A DNA stretch of 64,000 nucleotides from JAAYAY01 sp964563135 (GCA_964563135.1 CAZLWV010000006.1:1-64000), one strand, 5' to 3'; shown: positions 16,068 to 26,371, numbered from the stretch's first letter. Made by a program: numbers and translations. Notes: generated from the sequence alone by a model not told the origin.

Positions 16068-18671
16068 TCAGTCCCACTCGACGCCGCTCAGGGGGAGATG
16101 CCAGTTGCGATAAGCCCTGGCGGAAGGCTCCTCGCGCAACTGGCCGGCGCCGTCGTTCCAATAGGCGATCATGCACAGGTGCAGGCGCGACACGCCGTCG
16201 CAGCCGGCCCTGCGTTTCATCTCATTGGCCTGGTCTTCCGCAGCAACACCGGCCAGGCGAAGCCAGTCGACCATGCAGGCAAACGACCCGGCTTCAGGAT
16301 TTACCTTGACGAGGGCCGTGCCAGTCAGGTGCTCGCGCAAGACGTCTCGCAGCATGAAGGGCCCCCGATCATCGCCGGGCGCAACGGTCACAATCTGTGC
16401 GTATCCCCGGTCGGAGAGGTGGTTGTCGAGTTGGCGAAGGATCGCCTCCAAGAAATCCATCCCGTACGGCCCGGCCGACGAATGGACGAAGAATCGAGTC
16501 CCGGGTGGAACCGGGATGAACGGCGGATTGCTGATGACATAGTCGAAACGCCGGCCTCGGACAGGCGCAAAGATGTCGTGGCTGCCGCTGCCGATCTCAA
16601 TACGGTCTTCGCACCGGTTCAACCTGGTATTCAGACTTGCCAGGGCTCTGGCCCGCGGATTGATCTCCAGGCCAACAACCCGGCTGGCGCCGCATCGTAC
16701 AGCGGCAATCGACAGGATTCCCGAGCCGATCCCGATCTCCAGCACGCTGGCTCCCTCGATCTTGTCGCGTGCGATCTCGTCGACGAAGAACTGATGCTCC
16801 GGAAACAAGGGGAGGACCTGGTCGGCCTGCTTGTAGTCAAGCCGGTCGGTCAGTACGCAGATCCCGTCGAGGCGACTCAGCCGCCGGCTGCGGAGATCGC
16901 CGTCGACCAAGCCAGGCAATTCCGGAAACAGGCGGTCGTGGTCCGCGCCCCGCGTCTGCCGCCCGCCAGTCCGCACGCCGCGGTTCTCTTCCAGGCTCAC
17001 CAGGAAGTCGCCGATCGCCAGGAAGTCGATCTCGGATCGCAGGAAGGTCCGAACGGCGTCTTCGGGCGTGCAGACGATCGGCTCGGTGTCGTTGAACGAG
17101 GTGTTGAGCACAACGGGTACTCCGGTCCGCTGGTAGAACTCGGAGATCAGCCGATGGTAGCGCGGGTTGGATTCCGACCTGACGGCCTGAATCCGGCTGG
17201 TCCCGTCGACGTGAACGACGGCGGGAATCCTCGCCTGGATTTCTTTCCGCACCGGACAGGCCATCAGCATGTATTCGTACGCCGGCGTGGCCTTCCCGAT
17301 CTCGAACCATCGAGGGGCTTCCTCGTAGAGCACACTGGGAGCAAAGGGACGGAAACTCTCGCGGTGCTTGATGCGGTCGTTGAGGATCTGACGCATGTTC
17401 GGATCGCGAGGGTCGGCCAGGAGGCTCCGGTTGCCAAGGGCCCGGGGACCGATCTCCATCCGCCCCTGAAAGTAGCCGACGAGGTGCCCCTGGCTCAGAA
17501 GGTCCGCGACCTGCGCCTCGATGTCATCCGAGCGTGCGTACTTGAGTCCGCGGTCCTGGAGCTCTCGTTCAATCTGGACGGTCGAGAACCCCGGCCCCAG
17601 GTAGGGACCCGCCATGCACCGGCACCGGTCGTGGCGGAGCTGGTGATGCCAGACATGCAGGGCAGCTCCGATCGCGGTACCGGCATCGTGCGCCGCCGGC
17701 TGGACGAAGAGTGCCGAGAATGGCCCTTCCTCCAGCACGAGCCGATTGGTCACGCAGTTCAGGGCCACGCCGCCGGCCAGGCAGAGACTGGCCGAGCGGG
17801 TCCGCCGGTACAGGTCCCTCGCCAGATGAAGCACGACACCGTCGGCTACATGCTGGAGGGCTGCAGCGATATCGCGGTGATCCTGCGTGAGCTGCTCGCC
17901 GCTCGTTCTCCGCTTCAGGCCAAACAGGGTCTCCAGCCCACCGAAATAGCCAGACGGCGTGAGGTAGTCGAGGAGCCAGAACCGCAGGAGGTCGCTGTTG
18001 ACAGCGAACCCGCCGCCGGGAAGCGACCACACCAGTTGTCCAAAGTGGCGGGCGTACCGGTCCGGGTCGCCATACGCAGCCAGGCCCATGATCTTGGTGG
18101 CATCGTAGATGTCGAACCCGAGGAACATGGAAACCAGTTCCCACAGAAAGCCGAGCGAGTTGGGCGGAGGAACCTCCTGGACGCAGCGCAGTTCCGTTCC
18201 AAGCCCGTGAAAGCCCGCGGTGGTATTGCAGTCGCCGATCCCGTCGATGGTGAGCACGGCCGCCTGCTCGAAAGGAGAGGGGTAGAAGGCCGAGGCGGCA
18301 TGCGCCGTGTGGTGGTCGACCCAGGTGAAGCGACCGTCGAACCCCATGATGCTGAATTCGTCGGGAACCAGGCGGATATGCCGAGTGAACTCCGGGTTGG
18401 CGTCGTAGGTCCAGCCGCCCCAAGGCACGGCCCGCCGGCCGGGATCTGACGAGTAGGCCACGTGGTCGAGGTCGCGGATGTCGATGCCGGCCTCTTCCAG
18501 GCAGTACTGCATCGCGCGCAGAGGGAGCGCATTGGGATTGTCGGCCCGGGGCTTCTTGGCATGCTTCGTACGGGTGAACCGCTCCTCTTCGGCGGCGGCC
18601 ACGATGAATCCGTCTTTCAGCAAACAGGCGGCCGATTCGTGAAACAACGAGTTGATGCCCAGAACATACAT
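16068..18671 (-). CDS. carbamoyltransferase-methyltransferase fusion of the RiPP cluster
   Basis: 867 residues from MYVLGINSLFHESAACLL. Residues 1 to about 560 are a NodU/TobZ-type O-carbamoyltransferase: AAAEEERFTRTKHAK, the metal-binding His cluster DHHTAHAASAF, LTIDGIGD, LCLAGGVALNCVTNRLV, and the C-terminal GRMEIGPRALGNRSLLADP plus SFRPFAPSVL and VLNTSFNDTEPIVCTPEDA. Residues about 600-867 are a methyltransferase: VLEIGIGSGILSIAAV near 645 and DYVISNPPFIPVP near 717, an NPPF motif like N- or O-methylating PrmC relatives. Carbamoyl phosphate and ATP are the donors in the known family. The acceptor must be a hydroxyl or similar group; none of the precursor core residues of the Cys-rich peptide offers one. 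The start is 2 bases from the upstream stop. Confidence 0.88.
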   Translation of the reverse strand: MYVLGINSLFHESAACLLKDGFIVAAAEEERFTRTKHAKKPRADNPNALPLRAMQYCLEEAGIDIRDLDHVAYSSDPGRRAVPWGGWTYDANPEFTRHIRLVPDEFSIMGFDGRFTWVDHHTAHAASAFYPSPFEQAAVLTIDGIGDCNTTAGFHGLGTELRCVQEVPPPNSLGFLWELVSMFLGFDIYDATKIMGLAAYGDPDRYARHFGQLVWSLPGGGFAVNSDLLRFWLLDYLTPSGYFGGLETLFGLKRRTSGEQLTQDHRDIAAALQHVADGVVLHLARDLYRRTRSASLCLAGGVALNCVTNRLVLEEGPFSALFVQPAAHDAGTAIGAALHVWHHQLRHDRCRCMAGPYLGPGFSTVQIERELQDRGLKYARSDDIEAQVADLLSQGHLVGYFQGRMEIGPRALGNRSLLADPRDPNMRQILNDRIKHRESFRPFAPSVLYEEAPRWFEIGKATPAYEYMLMACPVRKEIQARIPAVVHVDGTSRIQAVRSESNPRYHRLISEFYQRTGVPVVLNTSFNDTEPIVCTPEDAVRTFLRSEIDFLAIGDFLVSLEENRGVRTGGRQTRGADHDRLFPELPGLVDGDLRSRRLSRLDGICVLTDRLDYKQADQVLPLFPEHQFFVDEIARDKIEGASVLEIGIGSGILSIAAVRCGASRVVGLEINPRARALASLNTRLNRCEDRIEIGSGSHDIFAPVRGRRFDYVISNPPFIPVPPGTRFFVHSSAGPYGMDFLEAILRQLDNHLSDRGYAQIVTVAPGDDRGPFMLRDVLREHLTGTALVKVNPEAGSFACMVDWLRLAGVAAEDQANEMKRRAGCDGVSRLHLCMIAYWNDGAGQLREEPSARAYRNWHLPLSGVEWD

Positions 18672-18673
18672 GC

Positions 18674-21605
18674 CTAGACCAATTGCCTTCTTGCCAGTTC
18701 GGCAAATAAGCCGGGTTGCTCGAGTAACTGCTGATAGGACCCTTGCTGCACGATCTTGCCCCGGTCGACGACACAAATGCGGTCGGCGTGGATGACCGTG
18801 CTCAGGCGGTGTGCGACGACAATGCGGGTGGCCTTCAGACGCTCGAGGCTCTCGGCAACCTTGGCCTGGGTGATGTTGTCCAGCGCGCTGGTGGCCTCGT
18901 CAAACAGGAGGATCCGGGGCCGGGAAACGACCGCACGGGCGATCAGCAGACGCTGTTTCTGCCCGCCCGACAGGGTACTTTCGCCCTCGGTGATGACCGT
19001 GTACATTCCCATCGGCATTTCCCGGATATCCTGATCCAGACCGCTCAGATAGGCAGCTTCCCAGGCCTCGTCGAGAGTGGCGGCCGAAGATCCTCGGATA
19101 TTGTCCAGGAGGCTTCCGGGCGAAAGCTGGCTGTTCTGAAGCACCACGCCGATCTGGCTGCGAACGGCCTGGTGGTCCAGCCCGGCGAGGTCTTCGCGGT
19201 CGAAGTAGATCGAGCCGGCGGTGGGCGCCTCGAAACCCAGCAGCAGCCGCAGAATCGTCGACTTGCCTGCGCCGGACGGCCCTGCGAAGGCCACGAATTC
19301 TCCCGGCCGGACGTGAAGACTGACGTCGTTGAGCACCAACGGCCCGTCCTCGTAGTATCGGAAGGAGACGTGGTCGATCTCGATCCCGCCCGCCAGTTCG
19401 CCGGGATCGCGCTTGCTGCGGTCAAACTCCGGCAGCGCCAGCAGAATGGGCCTGGCACGCTGGTAAAGGGGAACGATTCCCAGTATCGAAGTCACGGCGG
19501 AACTCACCGCCACACCCGAGGTGACCACCTGAACGAAGGCGGCATTGAAGGCCAGATAGGTCGCCAGCGAAAGACTCTCCTCCAGAAAGTAGACGGCCGC
19601 AAAGATCAAACACGCTGAAACATGCGGCACGCACGACATGAAACTTGCCACATGGTTGGCCACCGCTTGGGCCTGGACGCTCAACTTCGTGCGGCGGCTG
19701 AACGATTCGGCCCAGAAGGCGAGGGCTCGGTTCTCGGCCCCCGCAATTCTCAGCCGGGAGATGCCGGTCAGCAATTGAAGCACGATGGACGCCACCTTTC
19801 CGCGTACCTCGTAGTTCTGCTTCTCGTAGTGCAGTTGGACAAGGGCGGCCCAGCAGGTCACACCCGCAACGATCACGAACAGCAGGGTCGCCAGGATGGC
19901 CAGACGAACGTCGAGATAGAACAGCAGGGCGAAGGAGACGAGCGAGAAGAGGAACACGAGAACCGACGACATCACCGCGTCGGTCAGCACCTGGCGAATA
20001 CGCGTGATTCCCATGGCCCGCATGGCCAGGTCGCCGGTGGCGTATTGCCGGAAAAACGTCGCCGGCAGGTTGAGGAGGCGATCCCAGACGGCCGCCTCAA
20101 CCGAGCAGTTCATCCTCGTCTCCAACCGCAGGGTCGCGATACCCCGGACAAACTCAAACAGCGTCGTGACGACAGCCGTCACCGTCAGCCCGCCGACCAG
20201 CCATCCCAACTGGTACTCGTCTGCGTCGGGGATGACCTGGCCGAACAGCACGCCGGTGGCTATGGGGATCAGCATTCCCAGGAGACCTCCGGCAAGGCCC
20301 AGCAGCACGACGGTCAGCCAATCCCTGCAAGTGCCGGCGACGGCAAACTCCACGATGTCTCTGGCCGTCATGGCGCGGGAAGGAAACGAGCGGTAGAAGC
20401 AGTGAGCGAACGGCTGCAGGCCGGCCGCGGCGGCCCCGTTCGCTACGAGCGGCAGGAACAGCTGNNNNNNNNNNGGCGGCCCGCGTGACCGGCACGCGGA
20501 TCTGCGTCCCCGGATCGACCATGATGTAACGCGAAGTCGACACGGGGAGCAGGGCCACCGGCTGATTGTCCTGTCCTCGGAATGCCAACAGCGGCCCGTT
20601 ATCCCGGCGCCACCAATCTCCCGTCAGGGCCACCCGTCGGGTCCGGATCCCGGAAGCGCGGGCGATCGCGCCGATCGGATCGCGACAGGTTCTCTTGCCG
20701 AAGTCTCGCGGGGTCCTGATCGTAACCCCCATCTGCTGGGCCACGAGCCGGCAGGCGGCCAGCACGGGCACCTCCTGCTCGGGCACCGCCTCGCTGCCGC
20801 TGCGGCGAGGCTCCACCACGGCCGCCAATCGCGCGAGGGCCGACCGAGCCAGACGGTCTTCGGAGGCGGCCTTTTGCTGCAGGCGGGCGAGTTCCGCAGC
20901 ATCGTCTTCCTGAGCATTCAGGTCCACACATGCGAGAACAGCCCGATGAAAGCCTGCCAGGCTGCGCGTTTGGCAAGGATCGCTGGCGGACGAGGCAGAG
21001 CGCGTCGACTGAAGCCGTGCCTGGCCGGGCAGTTCGAGCCAGCCGGAACTGGCCAGCGGGAAGGCAGATTCCGGACCCGAGAGCGGCACATCGACCTTGC
21101 CGAGGAAGCGGCAGGTGGTCTCCGCGGCGGAGATCCAGAGCATACCCAGGGCAGGAGTGACGCTCGCGCCGGCTGGATGGAAACTCTCTCCCTCCCGCGT
21201 CAGCAGGGCTGCCCGCCCCGGTTGCCGGCCCTGGGCGACCCGGGCGGTCAACCCCTCGACCCACTCGCCGAGGAGGAAGTCGAGTTCGGCCGGATCCCCC
21301 CCCAACTCCTGCAAACGCCCCTGAGGCAGACTGAGTACCTGGCTACCGGGAATTCCCACAGCCAGGAGCCCGAGCGAACCAGCCGGGCCGCAAGGGCATC
21401 CCAGCAGGAGTTGCCCGGTCTCGGCCCGGTGCAAGTGAATGCGGATTCCCGCCGGAACGCCGTTCTGAAATGGCACGGCAAACACGTCCACGCGCCCTGA
21501 AACGACCATCCACACGCGGTCCGGATCGTCCAGAAGCAGGGGACGGTTTCCCGCAACCTCTTGCGGTGTACTCTCCTTGCGGAACAGTTCCAGCCAGGTT
21601 TCCAT
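18674..21605 (-). CDS. NHLP-type bacteriocin exporter, second ABC transporter (split by assembly gap)
   Basis: One gene broken by the 10-base N run at 20465. Upstream of the gap (21605 to 20475) is the long soluble N-terminal region of the NHLM ABC2 transporter family (METWLELFRKEST, DPDRVWMVVSGRVDVFAV, a cNMP-like barrel). Downstream, in a shifted frame, it resumes QLFLPLVANGAAAAGLQPFAHCF, then five to six membrane helices and an ATPase with Walker A GPSGAGKSTILRLLLGF and signature TLSGGQKQRLLIARAVV. The frame change is explained if the real gap length is not 10. Known members act with the peptidase transporter and HlyD protein to export leader-processed peptides. Spacing: 16 bases after the upstream stop, 2 bases before the next start. 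Confidence 0.87.
20465..20474. other. assembly gap (10 N)
   Basis: Lies inside the ABC2 transporter gene; protein families on both sides join across it but in different frames, so its stated length is wrong. Confidence 0.95.
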
Positions 21606-21621
21606 GGAAAGGTCCGGCCTC

Positions 21622-23811
21622 TCAGGTGTTGATCAGGTAGCAGTAGAGCCCCTGAGCATACCGCAGCCTCTCGTGGGGCCCGCGCTCAACGACGAAGCCC
21701 CGGTCCAAAACGATGATCTCATCGCAGTCGCGGATGGTGCTGAGCCGATGGGCAACAACCACGCAGCTACAGCCGCGCCGGCGGAGGTTGTCGTCGATCT
21801 GCTGTTCGGTCACCGGGTCGAGGGCACTGGTTGCCTCGTCGAGCACCAGCAGGCTCGGATTGCCGACAAGGGCACGGGCAATCTCCAGTCGCTGGCGCTG
21901 GCCGCTGCTGAAGTTGCGGCCTCCTTCCTCCACCAGGCTGTCGTAGCCGCCCGGACGAGCCGCGATGTCCTCGTGAATGCATGCATCCTTGGCCGCCCGG
22001 ATGATTCGCTCTTCGGGCACGGTCGAGTCCCACATCGTCAGCACCTGGCGAACGGTCCCCTCGTAGAGAAAGAACTCCTGGTCGACCATGGCCACGGCAC
22101 TGGTGATCACACGGCGAGGGAGCTTGTCTCTCGATACACCGTCCAGAAGGATTTCTCCCGACCACGGGGGATAAAGACCGCTGATGATCTTGGCCAAAGT
22201 CGATTTTCCGCTCGCACTCGGTCCGACGAGCGCCACGCGCGCCCCGGGCGGAACCGTGAGATTGAACCCGTTGATCAGCGGCGGGCGCAGCCGGCTGTAG
22301 CCATAGGTGATGCCGCGCAGTTCCAGCCGGCCGGAGAGCCTGGAAAACGGGGCATCCACCTCCGGTGGCGACGGGTCCATCCTGGTATTGGGGTCGAGGG
22401 GATGGCAGGCCACGTCGTCGAGCCGCCTCAACTCGCCGTCGATCTCCTGAAGCGAGCTTCCGAGAAACACCAACTGGTTGATGGGACCCATGAAGCCGGC
22501 CATCAGGAACTGGAAGGCCACCAGCGTGCCGATGGTCATGGCGCCCTCCATCACCCGCAGCGCCCCGTAGCTGAGAATGGTGACGGTCGTCATCACGGAA
22601 AGCAGGGCGGGGACGGAGTTGAGCCCCAGGGAATAGACGTGCATTCGCTGGTCGGACTTGACCACCCGCGCCAGTTGGCCGGACCAGCGGCAGAAAAACT
22701 CCGACTCGCCGCCGGTCGCCTTCAAGCTCTCGATGGCCTGCAGCCCGGCCATCGAGGTGCCCGTCATCTTGCCCCGCTCCTGCAACAGGCGCATGTTGGT
22801 ATCTTTCCGCCGTCGCGACACGTAGCGCAAGGCGGCAAAGTTGAGAGCTGCTATGGCCAATCCGGTCAGGGTCAGCCGCACGTCGAAACAGAACATCAGC
22901 CCCACGTAAAGAACCAGCGTGATGACGTTGAGCAGGTTGACGGCCAGTTCGCCGGAAAGCAACTGGGCAACATGGTCGTTGCTCTCGATCCGCGCGCCGA
23001 CCTCGCCGCCGTAGCGCTGGGCATAGAACTCCACGGGCAGATGGAGAAGATGCCGGAGGAAACGGTACGACGACGTGACAGAAAGCTTCGTGGATAGGCG
23101 AAGCAGGTAATGCCGCTGTAACCAGGTCAGCGCGGCGAGCAGGATGGCGGTTGCTCCCATCGCGCTGAGCAGCGGCACGATCACTTCCCTGCGTCCGGCG
23201 ACCAGGTAGGAGTCGATGAAGACCTTGGCGAAAATGGGAATAACCAGTCCGATGATCGCCAGGGCCAAACCCGCGAGCACGACATAGAGAAGGCCGGCCT
23301 GCGAGCCCTGCAGACGCCGTCCGAGGGCCCCCCAGAGGCTCGGCCGCTGGCCACCGCGGGTAAACTCCGGTCCCGGCTCGAAAGCCAGGACGACCCCCGT
23401 GAAGCCCTCCCGGAACTGGTCTTCCGAGATGACTCGAGGCCCGAGCGCGGGATCGTTCAGGTAGACCCGCCCCTCCGCAAAACCCTCCACGACGAGAAAG
23501 TGGTTGAAGTTCCAGAAGACGATCACCGGAAGCGTCAGCGAGGCAAGCTCTTCGACCTCCTTGCTGAACCCTTTGCCTCTCAACCCGTAACCGCGCGCGG
23601 CCAGCAGCATGTTGTTGGCGTTCGTACCGTCGCGCGAGACCCCGCACGCCACTCGCAACTCCTCCAGGGAGACGAACCGGCCATAGTAGCCCAGAATGAT
23701 GGAAAGCGCAGCCGCACCGCATTCCACGACCTCCATCTGGAGCACGGTCGGTGTCTTGACGCGGCGTGTTCGGCCACTCCTGGCGGGTTGTTTCATGTCA
23801 GCCCCTCTCAT
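21622..23811 (-). CDS. NHLP-type peptidase/ATP-binding exporter (C39 peptidase PCAT)
   Basis: Cleaves precursor leaders after a double glycine and exports the core. 729 residues: C39 peptidase (residues 15-150) with catalytic Cys in LQMEVVECGAAALSIIL, His in FWNFNHFLVVEGF and Asp in YLNDPALGPR; six membrane helices (LYVVLAGLALAIIGLVIPIF onwards); ATPase with Walker A GPSASGKSTLAKIISGLY, signature FSSGQRQRLEIARAL and Walker B LLVLDEATSALD. The ATG at 23811 overlaps the upstream stop as ATGA; an alternative ATG at 23796 has GAGGGG in front and may be the true start. The matching double-glycine sites are GVAGG in both precursor peptides of this cluster. Confidence 0.94.
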   Translation of the reverse strand: MRGADMKQPARSGRTRRVKTPTVLQMEVVECGAAALSIILGYYGRFVSLEELRVACGVSRDGTNANNMLLAARGYGLRGKGFSKEVEELASLTLPVIVFWNFNHFLVVEGFAEGRVYLNDPALGPRVISEDQFREGFTGVVLAFEPGPEFTRGGQRPSLWGALGRRLQGSQAGLLYVVLAGLALAIIGLVIPIFAKVFIDSYLVAGRREVIVPLLSAMGATAILLAALTWLQRHYLLRLSTKLSVTSSYRFLRHLLHLPVEFYAQRYGGEVGARIESNDHVAQLLSGELAVNLLNVITLVLYVGLMFCFDVRLTLTGLAIAALNFAALRYVSRRRKDTNMRLLQERGKMTGTSMAGLQAIESLKATGGESEFFCRWSGQLARVVKSDQRMHVYSLGLNSVPALLSVMTTVTILSYGALRVMEGAMTIGTLVAFQFLMAGFMGPINQLVFLGSSLQEIDGELRRLDDVACHPLDPNTRMDPSPPEVDAPFSRLSGRLELRGITYGYSRLRPPLINGFNLTVPPGARVALVGPSASGKSTLAKIISGLYPPWSGEILLDGVSRDKLPRRVITSAVAMVDQEFFLYEGTVRQVLTMWDSTVPEERIIRAAKDACIHEDIAARPGGYDSLVEEGGRNFSSGQRQRLEIARALVGNPSLLVLDEATSALDPVTEQQIDDNLRRRGCSCVVVAHRLSTIRDCDEIIVLDRGFVVERGPHERLRYAQGLYCYLINT

Positions 23812-24694
23812 CGCTGCTCGAGAAAAGGCAGAACCAGCTCAATGGGGCGCTGCGTGGCGACCGTGATCCGGGCCTGGCAGGGANNNNNNNNNNNNNNNNN
23901 NNNNNNNNNNNNNNNNNNNNNNNNNNNNNNNNNNNNNNNNNNNNGCCGTCGTAGTACATGTCGCCGGCCCACTCCGGTCTGGCTGGGTCCTGCTCCACGA
24001 GGATCTCCAGCAGGGGGCCTTGTGCTGCCATCACGCTCGTCCACCCCGGATTGCGCAGGCTGTGGAGGAAGTGGCTCTGCGCGGCCGTCCATTTCCCCGC
24101 CCTGGCAACCCGCCCCTGCAGGTGGCGAGCCCCCCGGGTCTGGCCGGCGCCGGGGGCGACCCGGACGAGGTCGTCGGCCTCGACGCGGTAGCCGTCCCCC
24201 GCGGACACGTACACCACGGCCACCAGCGGGCTGTCCGTGGCTTCGACACTGAGCAGGGTCGACTGTTCCTGGACGAGGTCGCCCGCAAAGACGTCGACAT
24301 GCAAGACCCGGCCGGAGATCGGGCTTTCGACACGGACCTCCGTACCGTTGCCATCGTCCGTTCCCGCACGAAGGAGCCGAACGACCTCCTGGCCTTTCTC
24401 CACGGGATCGCCGACCTCGACGCAGACGACCTTAACTATGCCGGCGACCGGCGCCGGCACCGACTCCAGGCCGCCGCGGCGGACGAGCACCCCGTGCCCT
24501 TCGACGGTGACAGGAATCCTGCCGAAAAGGGACCACAGCAGCGCAGCGGCGAGCACCAGCCCGAGCGCCCCGAGCGCCACCCAGCCCCGCAGGCTGGTAA
24601 CCGTCATCAACCGGTCGAGCTGCTCCGGCGACCCCATCCGCTCCAGGGCCTCTTTGCGGAAAATCGGAGTTTTCACGGCTAGCGATCTCTTCAA
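23808..24694 (-). CDS. NHLP-type HlyD-family secretion protein (contains assembly gap)
   Basis: Membrane-fusion component of the exporter. The N-terminus has the NHLM family look (VKTPIFRKEALERMGSPEQLDRLM, then TSLRGWVALGALGLVLAAALLWSLFG as a membrane anchor) followed by a biotinyl-lipoyl-like hairpin (VPAPVAGIVKVVCVEVGDPVEKGQ, VESPISGRVLHV). A 61-N run at 23884-23944 interrupts it. After the gap the credible C-terminus is ARITVATQRPIELVLPFL ending at 23808, which is not in the upstream frame, so the gap is mis-sized. It follows the cNMP-domain gene by 21 bases and overlaps the peptidase transporter start. Confidence 0.87.
23884..23944. other. assembly gap (61 N)
   Basis: Interrupts the HlyD-family gene and changes its apparent frame. 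Confidence 0.95.
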
Positions 24695-24715
24695 TCAGGG
24701 GATGCGAATACCAAC

Positions 24716-25255
24716 TCACTGCCCCAACAACTGCCGCAAGGCACGGTCGAATCGGGATCCGGCCAGGTGCACGCTGTCGAGCAGCTCGGGACTCAACTCG
24801 TCTTCGTACTCCACATCTTCCTCCATCGCCTGGTCTTTGCCGTATCCCAGCCGCTTATACGTGTTGCGAAGCCGATGGGCGAGAAACACGGCCAGGGCGC
24901 GGTAGAATCGAGCGGCAAAGCCCGCGTCCTCGCCCAGCCGCCGGAGCAATTCTTTGTGGTCCACAGCCAGCACGATGGAATCGGCCGTCGCCGTCACCGT
25001 CGCCGTCGGGGGGCGGGAATCGAGCAGAGACACCTCTCCCACCACTTCGCCGCAGCCGAGCTGGAACTTCTTGTCGCCGATCTGGGAGGTGGAGACCTCC
25101 AGAGTCCCGTCGAGGAGGATGTACAGGCTGCCGACGCTGCGTCCTTCCTGGATCAGGGTCGTGCCCGCGGGAAGTCGCTGCTTGTCGCCGCGGGCGATCA
25201 ACCAGTCCAGATCGCTATCGCTCAGTTCGCTCAGCAGGAAGAGAATCTTTCGCAT
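24716..25255 (-). CDS. cyclic-nucleotide-binding-domain protein of the RiPP export operon
   Basis: 179 residues, one cNMP-binding beta-barrel: LPAGTTLIQEGRSVGSLYILLDG, GCGEVVGEVSLLDSRPPTAT (residues 69-86), then a C-helix (ELLRRLGEDAGFAARFYRALAVFLAHRL) and an acidic tail. There is no DNA-binding domain, so it is not a Crp regulator. In the phosphate-binding cassette the usual Arg before the Ala-Thr pair is Pro here, with an Arg two places earlier, so nucleotide binding is uncertain. Proteins with cNMP domains are known companions of NHLM export operons. It sits 6 bases after the SPASM radical SAM gene and 21 before the HlyD gene. Confidence 0.88.
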   Translation of the reverse strand: MRKILFLLSELSDSDLDWLIARGDKQRLPAGTTLIQEGRSVGSLYILLDGTLEVSTSQIGDKKFQLGCGEVVGEVSLLDSRPPTATVTATADSIVLAVDHKELLRRLGEDAGFAARFYRALAVFLAHRLRNTYKRLGYGKDQAMEEDVEYEDELSPELLDSVHLAGSRFDRALRQLLGQ

Positions 25256-25261
25256 CTTCTC

Positions 25262-26371
25262 TCATACCCTCCGCTCGCCCGCGGGCAGCAGGCCGGCGCC
25301 CGCCGCCTCCCGCGAGCCGTTGCCAGATTCAGCCCTCTCCGTACGGCCTCCATGCACCGATTTCAAAGGGCATTCCTTGCACTCCTCCGGAAGATAGGCG
25401 GTGTTGACGTGCCTCCTGAAGTATTGGTAACGTTCGCCATTCCAGATTTCTTCCAGACTCTGCTTCTCCAGATTGCCCATGACCGTACGGGAGAAGCAGC
25501 ACATGCAGACATCCCCGTTCGGCCTGACCCAAAAAGACTCCCATGGATCTCTGCAGAACAGCGGCCACACGTGGTCGCCCTCGTCGAAGAAGTACGGCGC
25601 GGGGGAAAACAGCGACAAGGCAATGCCACCCTTCAATGCCCTCCTTCTCGCCTCGCGGTACATCCTTCGCGCACAATCCTGCCGGTGGACCAAAGAATAT
25701 GCTTCGTGTTCCTTGCGAAACACGATCAGATTCTGAACGACCACGGCCTCAATGCCCAGGCGGGCGGCCATATCCACGAAATCGGGAAGTTGTTCGATAT
25801 TCTGCACCAGGGCCACGAAGGAGAGGCATAGGTAGGGACTGCACCGGCCTTCGGCCCGCCGCAATCCGATCACGCGGCGCAGGTTCTCCATGACCTGCTC
25901 GAAACGGTCGCTCCCGGACAGCATTCTATGCATCGACGCATCCGTGGCATTCACCGAGACCGTCAACGTCGTCCAATGGTACGACACCAGCTTCCTCGCC
26001 CAATCCTCGTTCAGCAGGCTTCCGTTGGTGACGATCGAAAGCCCGATACCCGGGTGGTTCTCGGTTACGTGGTCGAAAATGGCCGGGTATTCAGGATTCA
26101 GGAGAGGCTCGGACCAGCCGTAAAGACTGACTCGCAGAGCCCGATGCAAAGGGGCGGCGTGCGCAAGGAACCGCTCCAACGACAAATCGGCCTCGTCACG
26201 ATGCTGCCCGCCAATTCTCTCGGTGCAGAAAATGCACTGGAAATTGCACCTCGACCCTGTATGAAGCATCACGCTCACCGGCAAAGATCGCAGCACGGTG
26301 GCCTGAGCGGCGCATTCGTACGCGTTCAGCCAGGCGTTCCGAATCCTCCTTTCTCTGCCAAGGGCGTCCAT
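25262..26371 (-). CDS. radical SAM/SPASM-domain protein of the RiPP cluster
   Basis: 369 residues from MDALGRERRIRNAW, whose ATG overlaps the upstream TGA (TGATG). Radical SAM cluster Cys42, Cys46 and Cys49 (TGSRCNFQCIFC), then LYGWSEPLLNPEYPAIF and LSIVTNGSLL. The C-terminal part has a SPASM-like cysteine set (CRDPWESFWVRPNGDVCMCC and ECKECPL), which binds an auxiliary Fe-S cluster. SPASM enzymes often install cross-links, epimers or other changes on ribosomal peptides. The gene is translationally coupled to the azoline dehydrogenase. I infer it acts on one of the two precursors, perhaps the Cys-free aromatic core; no direct evidence decides this. Confidence 0.9.
   Translation of the reverse strand: MDALGRERRIRNAWLNAYECAAQATVLRSLPVSVMLHTGSRCNFQCIFCTERIGGQHRDEADLSLERFLAHAAPLHRALRVSLYGWSEPLLNPEYPAIFDHVTENHPGIGLSIVTNGSLLNEDWARKLVSYHWTTLTVSVNATDASMHRMLSGSDRFEQVMENLRRVIGLRRAEGRCSPYLCLSFVALVQNIEQLPDFVDMAARLGIEAVVVQNLIVFRKEHEAYSLVHRQDCARRMYREARRRALKGGIALSLFSPAPYFFDEGDHVWPLFCRDPWESFWVRPNGDVCMCCFSRTVMGNLEKQSLEEIWNGERYQYFRRHVNTAYLPEECKECPLKSVHGGRTERAESGNGSREAAGAGLLPAGERRV

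Noticed and set aside
16098..18449. 783-codon plus-strand open frame
   Set aside because: Antisense of the carbamoyltransferase fusion, which has clear motifs.
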